Shown here: positions 1 to 8,824 of the stretch, in pieces
Numbering within the stretch: the first letter of the stretch is position 1
How the letters are laid out: every line of letters begins with the position of its first letter
Assembly: GCA_947502765.1 (NCBI GenBank)
Contig: CANNBA010000016.1
Coordinates: forward strand, 1-52,725
Length of the DNA stretch: 52,725 nt
Source: BACL11 sp945865535
GTDB lineage: Bacteria; Bacteroidota; Bacteroidia; Flavobacteriales; BACL11
Direction of reading: 5' to 3'
Position numbers and translations under genes: made by a program
Notes under the pieces: model-generated
Databases searched by the model: none
What the model saw: the letters and a program-made list of their open reading frames with translations, nothing else
Told to the model about the DNA's origin: nothing

Positions 1-2306
1 ACTTTTCTATACTGAATTCTGTACTGATCAACAAAACAAGTAGTAGAATTCATGTTAGTCCAATTGATAGTTGCTCTAGTATGAATGATGCCATCAACAA
101 ATAAACCTGTTGGGGCAGCATTAGTACATGAAGTAGGTAAAGTACATGAACCATTATCACAAACTGCATTAGGATTATAGTTTGTTGCTGTTGGATCTGT
201 ACAGCCAATAGGATTAACAGTAATACTAAGATTCTGAGTAATTGCACACTGCCCTGAAGTAGGAGTAAATGTGTAAGTAGTTGTAGCTGTATTATTTATA
301 GCTGGTGACCAAGTTCCTGTAATTGCAGGAATATTTGTACTTGATGTTGCAAGAGCAGGAATTGATGTTCCAGAACAAAAAGGTCCAACAGCTGCAAATG
401 TTGGAGTTGTTAAAGGAGTTATGGTTAAATTTAAGCTTGCCGTATTACAACCTGTAACTACAGTAACGCCAGTTTGAGCAGTAGTATAAGTAACTCCATT
501 AGCAGGCCAAGTATATGAACTTCCAGCGCAGATAGAAGTAGTCACACTTCCATTAGTTGCTAAAGTAGTTACTGTTACCGTTACTGTTTTTGTACATCCA
601 TTTGAATTTTTATAAGTAATAGTTGTTGTTCCTGCACTAACACCAGTAACTAATCCTGTATTATTTATTGTAGCAACTGCTGCTGCAGATGTTGTCCATG
701 GTGTTGTTGTAGCTGGAGTAGCAGTACCATATAATTGTAGGGTTGCCCCAACACAAACTGAAGCCGTAGTTATAGAAGCTCCACTACTTGTTAAGGATAC
801 TGTTGGAAGTGAATTTACTGTTACCGTTACTGTTTTTGTACAACCGTTGCTATTGGTATAGGTAATAACACTTGTGCCAGCTGCAACTCCTGTTACCAAA
901 CCTGTGCTAACATTTATTGTAGCCTTTGCTGGAGTTGCTGAAATCCATGCATTTGTTGTAGCTGCAGTAGCAGTACCATATAATTGTAGGGTTGAACCGA
1001 CACAAACTGAAGCCGGAGTTATAGAAGCTCCACCACTTGTTAAGGATACTCCTGGAAGTGGATTTACTGTAATATTTCCAGTTGCAAATAGATGTGGTGT
1101 ACATCCAGTTAATGGGATGCTGTAATTGAATACTCCTGATACTGTTGGTGTGCCACTTATTGTTATTGTTCCTGATGTAGCAGTACCTGTAAATAAAGCA
1201 CTAACTCCAGATGGTAGTCCTGTCGCTACTCCAATACCAGTTGCTACTGTTGTAGTATGAGTGATGTTTGGTGTAAGTGGTGTGTTGATGCATAGTGCTG
1301 GGGAAGATGATGCAGCTGTAACTGTACAACTGTATACGATTCCTTGACATCCAATGCTTGTAAGCAAACCAGATCTTGATGTATTTATAGCCGCTATCAT
1401 TCTAGTTTTTTGATCTTGAGAAAACATATTCATACATGCGTCATCCGTATAATCCATATAGTTCATTGTCATTTCTATTGGCGTACCAGAACAAGTACTT
1501 AAATGAGGATAAGAAGGGCATCCATAATTTTCAGTATTGTGCAAAGGAGTGTCATTACAATAATCATTACCACAATTTGAATCACCAAAAATATGTCTTA
1601 AGTTTAACCAATGTCCTACTTCATGAGTTGCAGTTCTTCCTAAATCATAAGGAGATGTTGCTGTACCGATATTTCCAAAATAAGCGTAATCACAAACTAC
1701 ACCATCAGAACTAGAGGGTCCACCAGGAAACTGCGCATAGCCTAGTATTCCTCCACTAATATCACAAACCCAAATATTTAAATACTTTGCAGTATTCCAA
1801 GCATTCACACCCCCAGATGATGAATATTTAACACCATCATTTGTACTAAATGAAGTTTGTGAAGTAGAAGTTCTGGTAATACCTGTTGTGCTATTTCCAT
1901 TTGGATCTGTAGTAGCAAGACAAAACTCTATCTCAGTATCTGCCGCTACTGCTTGAAAGATTGAAGGAGTATTTGAAGCATCAGCATTTAATCTTCTAAA
2001 ATCCTCATTTAAAATATCTATTTGCGATTGAACCTGTGCAGTACTTATATTCTCAGTTGAATTATAATAAACTACATGAACAACAACTGGTATCGTTATG
2101 ATTGTACTATTCATAGAGTTAAAGGCAGCCAGAGTTTGAATCCAGCTTTGTAATGCTATCTCATTTTGCATCATTTTATTTTCTAGTTGTAGATCGTTGC
2201 CCTTTAAATATTGTAGATGCTGTATTGTTCCACAATTTCTTTGTTGAGCAGATGCAAACGAAAAAGAAAACAAAATAAAGAATGTAAATAGAATAATTTT
2301 TTTCAT
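1..2306 (-). CDS. Secreted M43-type zinc metalloprotease with Ig-like repeats, 3' end outside window
   Basis: The reading frame is open from ATG at 2306 to the left edge (about 768 residues) with no stop, so the gene is cut by the window rather than broken. A signal peptide covers residues 1-20 and ends FASAQQ. The protease domain spans about 70-310. It has the metzincin zinc motif HEVGHWLNLRH (228-238) and a Met-turn MNYMDY (281-286), as in pappalysin-type M43 peptidases. Two 83-residue bacterial Ig-like (Big_2-type) repeats follow, then a GCTDPTATNYNPNA cysteine-rich motif from about residue 701. This motif is common in Bacteroidota adhesins. The start of an FN3-like domain comes last. It is likely exported through the T9SS, with the sorting domain expected beyond the window. 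Substrate unknown. Confidence 0.88.
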   Translation of the reverse strand, partial: MKKIILFTFFILFSFSFASAQQRNCGTIQHLQYLKGNDLQLENKMMQNEIALQSWIQTLAAFNSMNSTIITIPVVVHVVYYNSTENISTAQVQSQIDILNEDFRRLNADASNTPSIFQAVAADTEIEFCLATTDPNGNSTTGITRTSTSQTSFSTNDGVKYSSSGGVNAWNTAKYLNIWVCDISGGILGYAQFPGGPSSSDGVVCDYAYFGNIGTATSPYDLGRTATHEVGHWLNLRHIFGDSNCGNDYCNDTPLHNTENYGCPSYPHLSTCSGTPIEMTMNYMDYTDDACMNMFSQDQKTRMIAAINTSRSGLLTSIGCQGIVYSCTVTAASSSPALCINTPLTPNITHTTTVATGIGVATGLPSGVSALFTGTATSGTITISGTPTVSGVFNYSIPLTGCTPHLFATGNITVNPLPGVSLTSGGASITPASVCVGSTLQLYGTATAATTNAWISATPAKATINVSTGLVTGVAAGTSVITYTNSNGCTKTVTVTVNSLPTVSLTSSGASITTASVCVGATLQLYGTATPATTTPWTTSAAAVATINNTGLVTGVSAGTTTITYKNSNGCTKTVTVTVTTLATNGSVTTSICAGSSYTWPANGVTYTTAQTGVTVVTGCNTASLNLTITPLTTPTFAAVGPFCSGTSIPALATSSTNIPAITGTWSPAINNTATTTYTFTPTSGQCAITQNLSITVNPIGCTDPTATNYNPNAVCDNGSCTLPTSCTNAAPTGLFVDGIIHTRATINWTNMNSTTCFVDQYRIQYRK
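560..1060 (-). repeat. Two tandem 249-bp units encoding Ig-like domains
   Basis: The same DNA recurs with a period of 249 bases (83 codons). For example, GCAGTACCATATAATTGTAG starts at 721 and again at 970. The encoded units share the pattern ASVCVG, TLQLYGTAT, TGLVTGV, ITYxNSNGCTKTVTVTV. The boundaries given are approximate. High DNA identity points to recent duplication or homogenisation. Confidence 0.75.
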
Positions 2307-2324
2307 AATTTTTTTAAAATTACT

Positions 2325-2350
2325 AAACTGTATTTGTCGTAATACAGTTT
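2325..2350. repeat. Perfect 10-bp inverted repeat in the leader of the metalloprotease gene
   Basis: AAACTGTATT (2325-2334) is separated by 6 bases from its exact complement AATACAGTTT (2341-2350). It lies between a candidate -7 box (2352-2359) and the start codon at 2306, so it would overlap the expected transcription start. It could be an operator or a 5' leader hairpin. Confidence 0.6.
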
Positions 2351-2351
2351 G

Positions 2352-2359
2352 CAAATTTA
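2352..2359 (-). promoter_or_regulatory. Candidate -7 box of the metalloprotease gene
   Basis: On the minus strand this reads TAAATTTG, which matches the Bacteroidota TAnnTTTG element. It sits 45 bases before the ATG. No clear TTTG -33 element lies 19 bases further upstream; only TTTC at shorter spacing is seen. Confidence 0.4.
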
Positions 2360-2441
2360 CAAAAAAAAAACAGCTGAAAGAATAATTAAATAATTAATAG
2401 GCGTAAAAAAAGTCGGGTGGCAAATTACAAACCAAGACAAA

Positions 2442-2468
2442 ATAGTTCTATAAAAAAGTTCGAACTAT
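2442..2468. repeat. Short inverted repeat between the metalloprotease gene and tRNA-Arg
   Basis: ATAGTTC (2442-2448) and GAACTAT (2462-2468) can form a 7-bp stem with a 13-base loop. It is followed on the minus strand by TTTTGTC. It may be a weak terminator or chance. The rest of 2360-2480 shows no gene. Confidence 0.3.
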
Positions 2469-2489
2469 GCGAGAGGCCCGCTTAATAAG

Positions 2490-2511
2490 AAACCCACTGA
2501 AAAGTGGGTTT
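2490..2511 (-). terminator. Rho-independent terminator after tRNA-Arg
   Basis: AAACCCACT and AGTGGGTTT form a 9-bp perfect stem around a 4-base loop, followed on the minus strand by TCTTATT. It begins about 10 bases after the tRNA 3' end. The fold is nearly symmetric but the only upstream gene is on the minus strand. Confidence 0.7.
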
Positions 2512-2520
2512 TCTATGAAG

Positions 2521-2594
2521 TGACTCTGGAGGGAGTCGAACCCCCAACCTCCTGATCCGTAGTCAGGTGCTCTATCCAATTAAGCTACAGGGCC
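2521..2594 (-). tRNA. tRNA-Arg (anticodon ACG)
   Basis: This is a 74-nt cloverleaf on the minus strand. The D-arm is GCTT/GAGC. The anticodon stem CCTGA/TCAGG encloses loop CTACGGA, giving anticodon ACG, normally deaminated to ICG to read CGN codons. The T-arm is GGGGG-TTCGACT-CCCTC. The acceptor stem pairs GGCCCTG with CAGAGTC, with one C-A mismatch at position 4-69 and a G-T wobble at 2-71. CCA is not encoded. It lies 42 bases after the clpS stop codon. Confidence 0.95.
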
Positions 2595-2636
2595 AGTTTT
2601 AAAAAAAAATATATTCTTTAGAACGGAATCTTTTAA

Positions 2637-2906
2637 TTACAGAATTTCTACATCTAATCCATAAAGTGCTAAATCTTCTTGTAATGGAATTAAATCTTCA
2701 GTTTTTCCAACAGCAATCTCACAACTTCCTTTGTAATGTGTAAGTAAAGCACATTGCTCCGCTTGCAATTCATCATGCTCACAAATTGCAACTAAACAAT
2801 TAATTACATGCTCAAAAGTATTGTATTCATCATTAATTAGATAAAGGGCTTTCTCTGTAGTTTTACTAGAGTGAGTGGTTGGGGAAAATTTAGGTGACTT
2901 TTTCAT
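2637..2906 (-). CDS. clpS: ClpS, ATP-dependent Clp protease adaptor
   Basis: ClpS binds the N-terminal domain of ClpA/ClpC-type unfoldases and delivers N-degron substrates. The protein has 89 residues, normal for a short ClpS. Its core begins with LYLINDEYNTFEHVI (about 22-36), which corresponds to the family NDDxTPxxFV region. The ClpA-contact segment includes AEQCALLTHYKGSCEIAVG. The highly charged N-terminal tail (MKKSPKFSPTTHSSKTTEK) is expected to be flexible. It is the last protein gene of a minus-strand run and starts 5 bases after plsY. Confidence 0.92.
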   Translation of the reverse strand: MKKSPKFSPTTHSSKTTEKALYLINDEYNTFEHVINCLVAICEHDELQAEQCALLTHYKGSCEIAVGKTEDLIPLQEDLALYGLDVEIL

Positions 2907-2911
2907 AGTAA

Positions 2912-3544
2912 TTATTTTTTACCAAATTTAATTTTTGTTTCTTCTCCTCTTATTAATCTTTCAATATTTTTTTGATGAGTTATTAACGATAGAATCGGAA
3001 CAAAAATTGCAAACAAATTTAAAGAACCATTAGTAGAGTTCAAAACAAACATCACAAAAAATGGAAAAGCCAATGATCCAATCATGGAGCCCAGTGAAAC
3101 ATATTTTGAGATAAGAAATACCACAACAAATACACAAAAAGAAAAAAATGCAGCTTGAGGATGCAACCCGATTAGAAGTCCTAGCATGGTTGCAATGCCC
3201 TTACCTCCTCTAAATCCAGTATAGATAGGAAATAAGTGGCCAATTACTGCTGCAATACCAAAAGCCAACTGATTTTCAAAAAATAATTCAGTAGACAAAT
3301 CAGTAAAATTTGGAATGAGATGAACATAATAAACAGCTAACCATCCTTTAAAAATATCCATAAAAAGTACAGGAATACCCGCACCTTTACCTAAGACTCG
3401 AAAAGTATTTGTAGCCCCAGAATTTCCACTTCCATATTCACGAACATCAGTATTGTAAAAAGTTTTCCCTACCCAAACAGCAGAAGGAAATGCTCCTGTT
3501 AAATAGGCAAGTAAAACTAATAATATAATCTCTGTTGTTATCAT
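2912..3544 (-). CDS. plsY: PlsY, acyl-phosphate:glycerol-3-phosphate acyltransferase
   Basis: PlsY transfers an acyl group from acyl-phosphate to glycerol-3-phosphate, the first membrane step of phospholipid synthesis. The 210-residue polytopic protein carries the family motifs GSGNSGATNTFRVLGK (about 38-53) and GGKGIATMLG (about 113-122). It has hydrophobic segments at the N-terminus, around 57-72, 92-110, 130-150 and 160-185. The LTGAFPSA start is also typical. It is separated by 22 bases from the large exported protein upstream and by 5 bases from clpS downstream. Confidence 0.95.
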   Translation of the reverse strand: MITTEIILLVLLAYLTGAFPSAVWVGKTFYNTDVREYGSGNSGATNTFRVLGKGAGIPVLFMDIFKGWLAVYYVHLIPNFTDLSTELFFENQLAFGIAAVIGHLFPIYTGFRGGKGIATMLGLLIGLHPQAAFFSFCVFVVVFLISKYVSLGSMIGSLAFPFFVMFVLNSTNGSLNLFAIFVPILSLITHQKNIERLIRGEETKIKFGKK

Positions 3545-3566
3545 TTAAAAAGCGGCAATATAGTAA

Positions 3567-6500
3567 TTAAAACTTTTTCTTAACCTCTTTTAAAAACTTC
3601 TCCGTAACATCATCAGGAGCAGATATATACCGATATGCTGGTGCCCCTTTTTCCCTTTCAGCATTTCTTTTTTCAACATCTATTTCATTAATTGCTGTTA
3701 TGAAATCTGGATTAGTTGAAAACGCCTTCATTACACCATTTTCATACTTAAAATAATATTCATCATCAAGTTCAGTTTTTAAATAAATTGTTAAAACATC
3801 AGAATTTTGACCTTTTTCAATAATTAAATAGCCATCAAGTGTTGAATTAACTTGTTTATCTAGAATACTACTCACCGCAATAGCTCCTTTTGCGATATAA
3901 GCTTTATTTACATTATCCCATTTCAACTTTGTGTTTGTAAATACAATGGAGTGTTTCATCTCATCTGGAAACTTAGAATACTCATCTTTCATTTCTAAAT
4001 CAAGAAATAACATCTCACCCCTTTCTTGACCTACCACTCTACTTAAATTTTTCGCAAACTTCTCATCATATTCAAACAATTCCTCTCCAGGAGCACTAAA
4101 CAAATCTTCTGCCATAACTTTCAAAGCATTTTCTGAAAAGAAAAAATCCAACATTAAGAAACCTTCAAGTTCTGTTTTTGAAGAATTCATATCATGGGTA
4201 GCATTTCCTACAGCTTTAAGTGTAACTTGTCCTAAATTAAGATTTAAATCCATAATTCCCTCGCCAGAAGTTTTACAGGTTTTATCATATAAATTATAAT
4301 AATTTGAAAGAGGATCAGGGCCCCCAACAATATATGCAAATTTCTTAGCATCATACTCCAAAGTATAGGAAGCCTGTAGTACACTTACATCAAGAGCACG
4401 CTTCTTTTTACTTAGAAATGTTGAATAGAAATCTGTAGAATCAAAACTCATAACAAGTGCTGTTGATAAAAGATCCTCTGCCTTATTATATATTTTTTCA
4501 TCCAATGTAAATTTTATGTCTTTAGGATCAACCTTTGATCTAAATTTTACCCATTCTTTTTCCAATAATGCACAATCATGATTTGCCATAAAATAACCAT
4601 CAAAAGTTAGGTTTTTCTGATCAGCAATCAAATCAACACTTCCTTTAAAATCAAAATGGCTATCAATATGAAATACCGTATCTGAAGCAACATCACCTCT
4701 AGCAATTGTTATAGTATCCTGATCTACTTTTATTTCTTTAAAGAAAATCTGCTGCTCATTATTCATAGCATCTTTATAAGTATAATCACCACTTGCCGTA
4801 TAATTATGTGCTGATTTTATATTTACAGTAGCATTAGTAAATGTATGGTACTGGGTAAAATCATCTGCTAAAATACTAGCCCCATACAAAGTTTCAATGA
4901 CAGCTTTCTTAGCCACAGTCACTATACCCGAATCGGGAGAAATGATGGCATCAGCAACCGCTATATTTTCAACTCCATTTGCATGAATAATATAATCCTT
5001 TAAGCTATAAAAAGCAGTTTTTGCAAAAAAGCTTAAGGAGTCCTGATCAGGATGAATAGCTACAAATCTAGAGCCTTCACCTCTAGCAATTTCATCTCCT
5101 AATGTTAAGGATTCTTCATCCATTTTCCATTTCAACTTATCAATATACGATATATATTGATTGGCAGGAAGCTCTACATAAGAATCAGAACCATTAGAAT
5201 GGAAAATTCCTTCACGCATTACTAAATCAATATGAGTCTTTAAATCATTTGCCTTAAATGCTAGATTTCCACCATCTTCAAACACTCTTAAACTGGCAGT
5301 GTCAGAACCAAACCAATTTGCATTATAAGTAAACAAATTAGCATTAACTTTTGCTTTATCAAGTGACATAATTCCACCACCTGTAACTCCAGTTGGCCTA
5401 ATTAATAAATTCCCATTTAAAGTCGCTTGAGATTGATAAAAATCAAATACATCTTTTGTTTGATAAATATTTAACCTGTCATTATAAGGTTCGAAATGAG
5501 CATAAGTCTCGGTATTTTTCACCTCTGGAAACTCAATACCTGTTGCAACCTTAGTAATTGTAAAAACTTGAGTAAAAAGATTGGTTGAATCAGGAAAAAA
5601 TAAGATTTCATTAGCACTTGCTTTTGAAGTTAAATACTCAAAATCACCACTACCTTTTAAACCTTTATGGCTGAGTTGAATATCATTATGATACTTTGCT
5701 TTACCTCCATAAATTGCAAAACCATTATCAGTAGTCTTTCGAGTAAATCCTAAAGAATAATCTTGTTGTAATCGTAAAGTGTCATCAAAAGTTGGAAAGA
5801 TACCCGCCGATACGAAAGTTCCTGCAAAGTACAATCCTTTTCCTGTATAATTATCTAAACTATCAACCTCAAAAGGCTGTAAATGGAATGAAAATCTGTC
5901 TCTGCTATACACCCCATTACAGATTGATTTTTGATCATAATATACATAAGAATCATCAAATGATTTAAAGATTGGAAACTCAGGAAAACTGTCTTGTCTA
6001 ATGCCTGACTTATTGGTAGGATCATCTACAATTAATTCACCTCTGGCCGCTTCTATTACAGTTTTAATAGCTGTTAATACCTCATTATCATACATGTCTA
6101 TTTGTATAGGCTGTATGGGTACAGAAAACCGAATAGAATCAATATGATTTAAATCCAACTTAAAATCATCATAATGAAATTTGAAGTCTCTACCAAACAA
6201 ATTTAATCTTCCTTTACCTGCAAAAACTTGACCATTAAAAACAAAATCTCTATTTTTTTTCACAACAATCAAACCATCTTTTGGATACAAATACACCCCC
6301 CTTTTTTGACTTAATTCAATATCATCAATACCTATAATATTTAAATCTTTTGTTTCTAAGTTTAATGCTGCATTCACCAAAAATTTATCTCCTGTATTAT
6401 ACTGGCCTGGCTTAATAATAGATTTAAATGCAATAACATCATAATCTCCTTTATCAGAAGCTGCATTAATGTAATTATATAATTTTGGAAGTACCGTAAT

Positions 6501-8021
6501 TCTTTCCAAACCAAAATCATAATAAATAAAACCATTATTGGCTAATTGAAGTAAGTAATTTTGTATCTGGTCTAAAGGAAATCGAGCAAATCGAGCAAAA
6601 TCAGCTACATAAAACTTTTCTTCTTGTTTAGTTCTAACATAATTATTTACACGCATTAGCGGATGAACAGCATCAATACCCTGCATGGACTCAAACTTTA
6701 ATTGTAAATATCTATCTACGGATTCAATTTCCACTCTAGATTCTGCTGATCCTGGCAATGAACCAAGCGTTATAATTTCAGTATCAATATTCCACTCTAA
6801 CAATTCGCAATTAATTGTTACATCATGATAAGTATTCATCAAAGGGGCTCCTGAAGCTCCATTTACTTTTCGATAAAGTTGAAGTTTTCTTTCACTATCA
6901 ATATATTTAAATTGTAAATTCCCATGGTAAATAGAATCATTATCAAAGAAAATTTTAACCCCAGCTTCTTGAGAAACTATTCTATCAGAATCTATACTAA
7001 AACGATTGGCATTTGCAATAAACACCTCTTTTCCATTTCTTTTAAAAACAATTTTTGCATCAGCAAAATTGCCTCCATCTGCAACAAACTCTTTTCCTTG
7101 CATTTTGTAGCCACCTCTGTAATCAATATTTGGGAAAATTTCTTTTAGTTCTACATTCTTGCTGTAAGAAGTAAATTTAGGAAGTAGCTCAGATTCTTTT
7201 CCTTTAGTGAGTTTATTCACTACTTGTCCAACAATAGGTTCAAAGAAAATATATTTATTGAAAAATATAGCAGAGTCTGCAACTATTTCACTTTTTCTAG
7301 TATCAATCTTGTATGATTTAATTTTAGCAAAAACGGAATCCTTTGCATAGCCATGTGATTCCCATGTCATCAATCCATCTTGACCAAACCACTCGGTTGA
7401 AATAAAATGATATTTTCCTTTAGTACCAAAAATAGTATATGAACCATCATCTGTAGAACAGCTTAAATCCAATGGAATATCAAAAACAACTATTGGCTCC
7501 ATCATTTCAAAATCAAAATGAAAATCCGTATTGCTTACACTCCACTGGGCCGACTTAGTTGATCGCAAGATATTTTCACTCACCAAATCAGAAGAGAAGG
7601 CACAAAATAACATTAATGTATTTGTAGTAGTGCTATCCACTGTTTTTTCAACAACTCTCAACCATTCCGGTAGTAAAACATCTCCTTTAGTACCGCTATT
7701 AATCTTAATAATTGCTGATAAAAATTCCGAAAAATGAGGATTTGGTTTTAACCTTTTTGATAACATTTTATTAGAAATCTGTGTTATACTCACTTTTTCA
7801 GCTGCTGATAAAGTTTCAGAATTCTTTGAGAATTGTTTATAAACAGATTTTAACTCATCATTATCAGTAGCCGTCATAAAGCCATCTAACTCTGAAAGGT
7901 AAGCTGTAAATTCATTTGAAAATTCCTTTAATTGTTCCTTCTTCTGAGAAAAAGAAGTGAAAGAAAGAATTTGAGCAAATACAAGAAGTATTAAGCTCTT
8001 TTTAAATGTAGCATTTGCCAT
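3567..8021 (-). CDS. Very large exported protein of unknown function (1484 aa)
   Basis: I do not recognise a specific family. Residues 1-26 form a signal peptide ending SFTSFSQ. The rest lacks membrane helices and is rich in short alternating beta-strand patterns with repeated 'ad-a-ff' and 'hanGv' themes, e.g. VADSAIFFNKYIFFEP and SLKDYIIHANGVENIAVADA. These are reminiscent of OstA/LptA-like beta-solenoids, but that is only an impression. A segment near 470-520 (FARFPLDQIQNYLLQLANNG) looks helical and winged-helix-like. The C-terminus is basic (FLKEVKKKF) with no T9SS sorting domain, so a periplasmic or envelope location is more likely than surface display. The start overlaps the end of prmA by 31 bases. 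Confidence 0.8.
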   Translation of the reverse strand: MANATFKKSLILLVFAQILSFTSFSQKKEQLKEFSNEFTAYLSELDGFMTATDNDELKSVYKQFSKNSETLSAAEKVSITQISNKMLSKRLKPNPHFSEFLSAIIKINSGTKGDVLLPEWLRVVEKTVDSTTTNTLMLFCAFSSDLVSENILRSTKSAQWSVSNTDFHFDFEMMEPIVVFDIPLDLSCSTDDGSYTIFGTKGKYHFISTEWFGQDGLMTWESHGYAKDSVFAKIKSYKIDTRKSEIVADSAIFFNKYIFFEPIVGQVVNKLTKGKESELLPKFTSYSKNVELKEIFPNIDYRGGYKMQGKEFVADGGNFADAKIVFKRNGKEVFIANANRFSIDSDRIVSQEAGVKIFFDNDSIYHGNLQFKYIDSERKLQLYRKVNGASGAPLMNTYHDVTINCELLEWNIDTEIITLGSLPGSAESRVEIESVDRYLQLKFESMQGIDAVHPLMRVNNYVRTKQEEKFYVADFARFARFPLDQIQNYLLQLANNGFIYYDFGLERITVLPKLYNYINAASDKGDYDVIAFKSIIKPGQYNTGDKFLVNAALNLETKDLNIIGIDDIELSQKRGVYLYPKDGLIVVKKNRDFVFNGQVFAGKGRLNLFGRDFKFHYDDFKLDLNHIDSIRFSVPIQPIQIDMYDNEVLTAIKTVIEAARGELIVDDPTNKSGIRQDSFPEFPIFKSFDDSYVYYDQKSICNGVYSRDRFSFHLQPFEVDSLDNYTGKGLYFAGTFVSAGIFPTFDDTLRLQQDYSLGFTRKTTDNGFAIYGGKAKYHNDIQLSHKGLKGSGDFEYLTSKASANEILFFPDSTNLFTQVFTITKVATGIEFPEVKNTETYAHFEPYNDRLNIYQTKDVFDFYQSQATLNGNLLIRPTGVTGGGIMSLDKAKVNANLFTYNANWFGSDTASLRVFEDGGNLAFKANDLKTHIDLVMREGIFHSNGSDSYVELPANQYISYIDKLKWKMDEESLTLGDEIARGEGSRFVAIHPDQDSLSFFAKTAFYSLKDYIIHANGVENIAVADAIISPDSGIVTVAKKAVIETLYGASILADDFTQYHTFTNATVNIKSAHNYTASGDYTYKDAMNNEQQIFFKEIKVDQDTITIARGDVASDTVFHIDSHFDFKGSVDLIADQKNLTFDGYFMANHDCALLEKEWVKFRSKVDPKDIKFTLDEKIYNKAEDLLSTALVMSFDSTDFYSTFLSKKKRALDVSVLQASYTLEYDAKKFAYIVGGPDPLSNYYNLYDKTCKTSGEGIMDLNLNLGQVTLKAVGNATHDMNSSKTELEGFLMLDFFFSENALKVMAEDLFSAPGEELFEYDEKFAKNLSRVVGQERGEMLFLDLEMKDEYSKFPDEMKHSIVFTNTKLKWDNVNKAYIAKGAIAVSSILDKQVNSTLDGYLIIEKGQNSDVLTIYLKTELDDEYYFKYENGVMKAFSTNPDFITAINEIDVEKRNAEREKGAPAYRYISAPDDVTEKFLKEVKKKF

Positions 8022-8824
8022 TTGTTTTTATTTTTTGAAACAACTAATTTCAAACCCAGTTGTTTAGTTTTCTCTAAAATCAAAGAAATATCTTCTTTTA
8101 AAAATCCACTTAAAAGAATTTCTGCAGAATCATCCATTGCACCAACATAAATTTCAATGTCATTAAGTATGATATTCCTATTAATATTTGCTAAAATAAC
8201 ATCATATTTTGCCTTACCAACAGCAGTTGCATCACCATTTACAAATTGAATGTTTGAGATATTATTTAACTCTGCATTTTCTTGGGCGTTTATAAACGCC
8301 CACTCATCAAAGTCAATGCCAACTAAATCTTTAGCCCCTAATTTTGATGCTAAAATTGCCAAAATACCAGTACCACTACCCATATCTAAAACAGATTTCC
8401 CTTTGAAATCTAAAGCAAACATTTGATTCATCATTAATGATGTAGTTTCATGATGACCAGTACCAAAGGACATCTTTGGAGTAATAATAATTTCATGTTT
8501 GAAATCTGGAAAAGGATTGTGAAAATGAGCACGAATTACACAATCTTTATTAATAACAACAGGAGAATAATTACTCTCCCACTGCGCATTCCAATTTTCT
8601 TGTTTTACTTTATTTATTGTAAAAGAAAGTTCTGTTAAATCTGAAATTTCAGAAATAATTTCTGTTACAGCATCTTTATTTAAAAGTTGGGTTTGTACAT
8701 AAGCTTTTACGCCATTCTCATCTTCAATAAAAGATTCAAATTCAATTTCATTGAGCTTTGCAACTAAAATATCTGAAAATGGGTTCACTTCCTTTATCCT
8801 GATATCAAGCTCAGTATATTCCAT
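7991..8824 (-). CDS. prmA: PrmA, ribosomal protein L11 methyltransferase
   Basis: PrmA uses S-adenosylmethionine to methylate ribosomal protein L11. The 277-residue protein has an N-terminal substrate-recognition region (about 1-95), followed by the family signature MSFGTGHHETTSLMM (about 118-132). The SAM-binding motif VLDMGSGTGILAILASKLGA follows, then the acidic VGIDFDEWA and the ILANINRN substrate motif. Its ATG overlaps the tpiA stop codon by one base (TAATG), implying translational coupling, and its end overlaps the next gene by 31 bases. Confidence 0.95.
   Translation of the reverse strand: MEYTELDIRIKEVNPFSDILVAKLNEIEFESFIEDENGVKAYVQTQLLNKDAVTEIISEISDLTELSFTINKVKQENWNAQWESNYSPVVINKDCVIRAHFHNPFPDFKHEIIITPKMSFGTGHHETTSLMMNQMFALDFKGKSVLDMGSGTGILAILASKLGAKDLVGIDFDEWAFINAQENAELNNISNIQFVNGDATAVGKAKYDVILANINRNIILNDIEIYVGAMDDSAEILLSGFLKEDISLILEKTKQLGLKLVVSKNKNKWQMLHLKRA

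Noticed and set aside
874..1714. Open frames on plus strand at 874-1125 and 1436-1714
   Set aside because: They lie opposite the metalloprotease gene, have no start context and their translations are low-complexity or odd; they are shadows.
1..2306. Possible frameshift or pseudogene in the metalloprotease, because no complete frame is seen
   Set aside because: The codon phase from the ATG at 2306 is kept through the zinc site, the repeats and the GCTDPTATNYNP motif to base 3; the missing stop is due to the window edge.
2455..2485. tRNA-like remnant or phage attachment site near GTTCGAAC beside tRNA-Arg
   Set aside because: No acceptor or T-stem pairing and no duplicated tRNA 3' end were visible.
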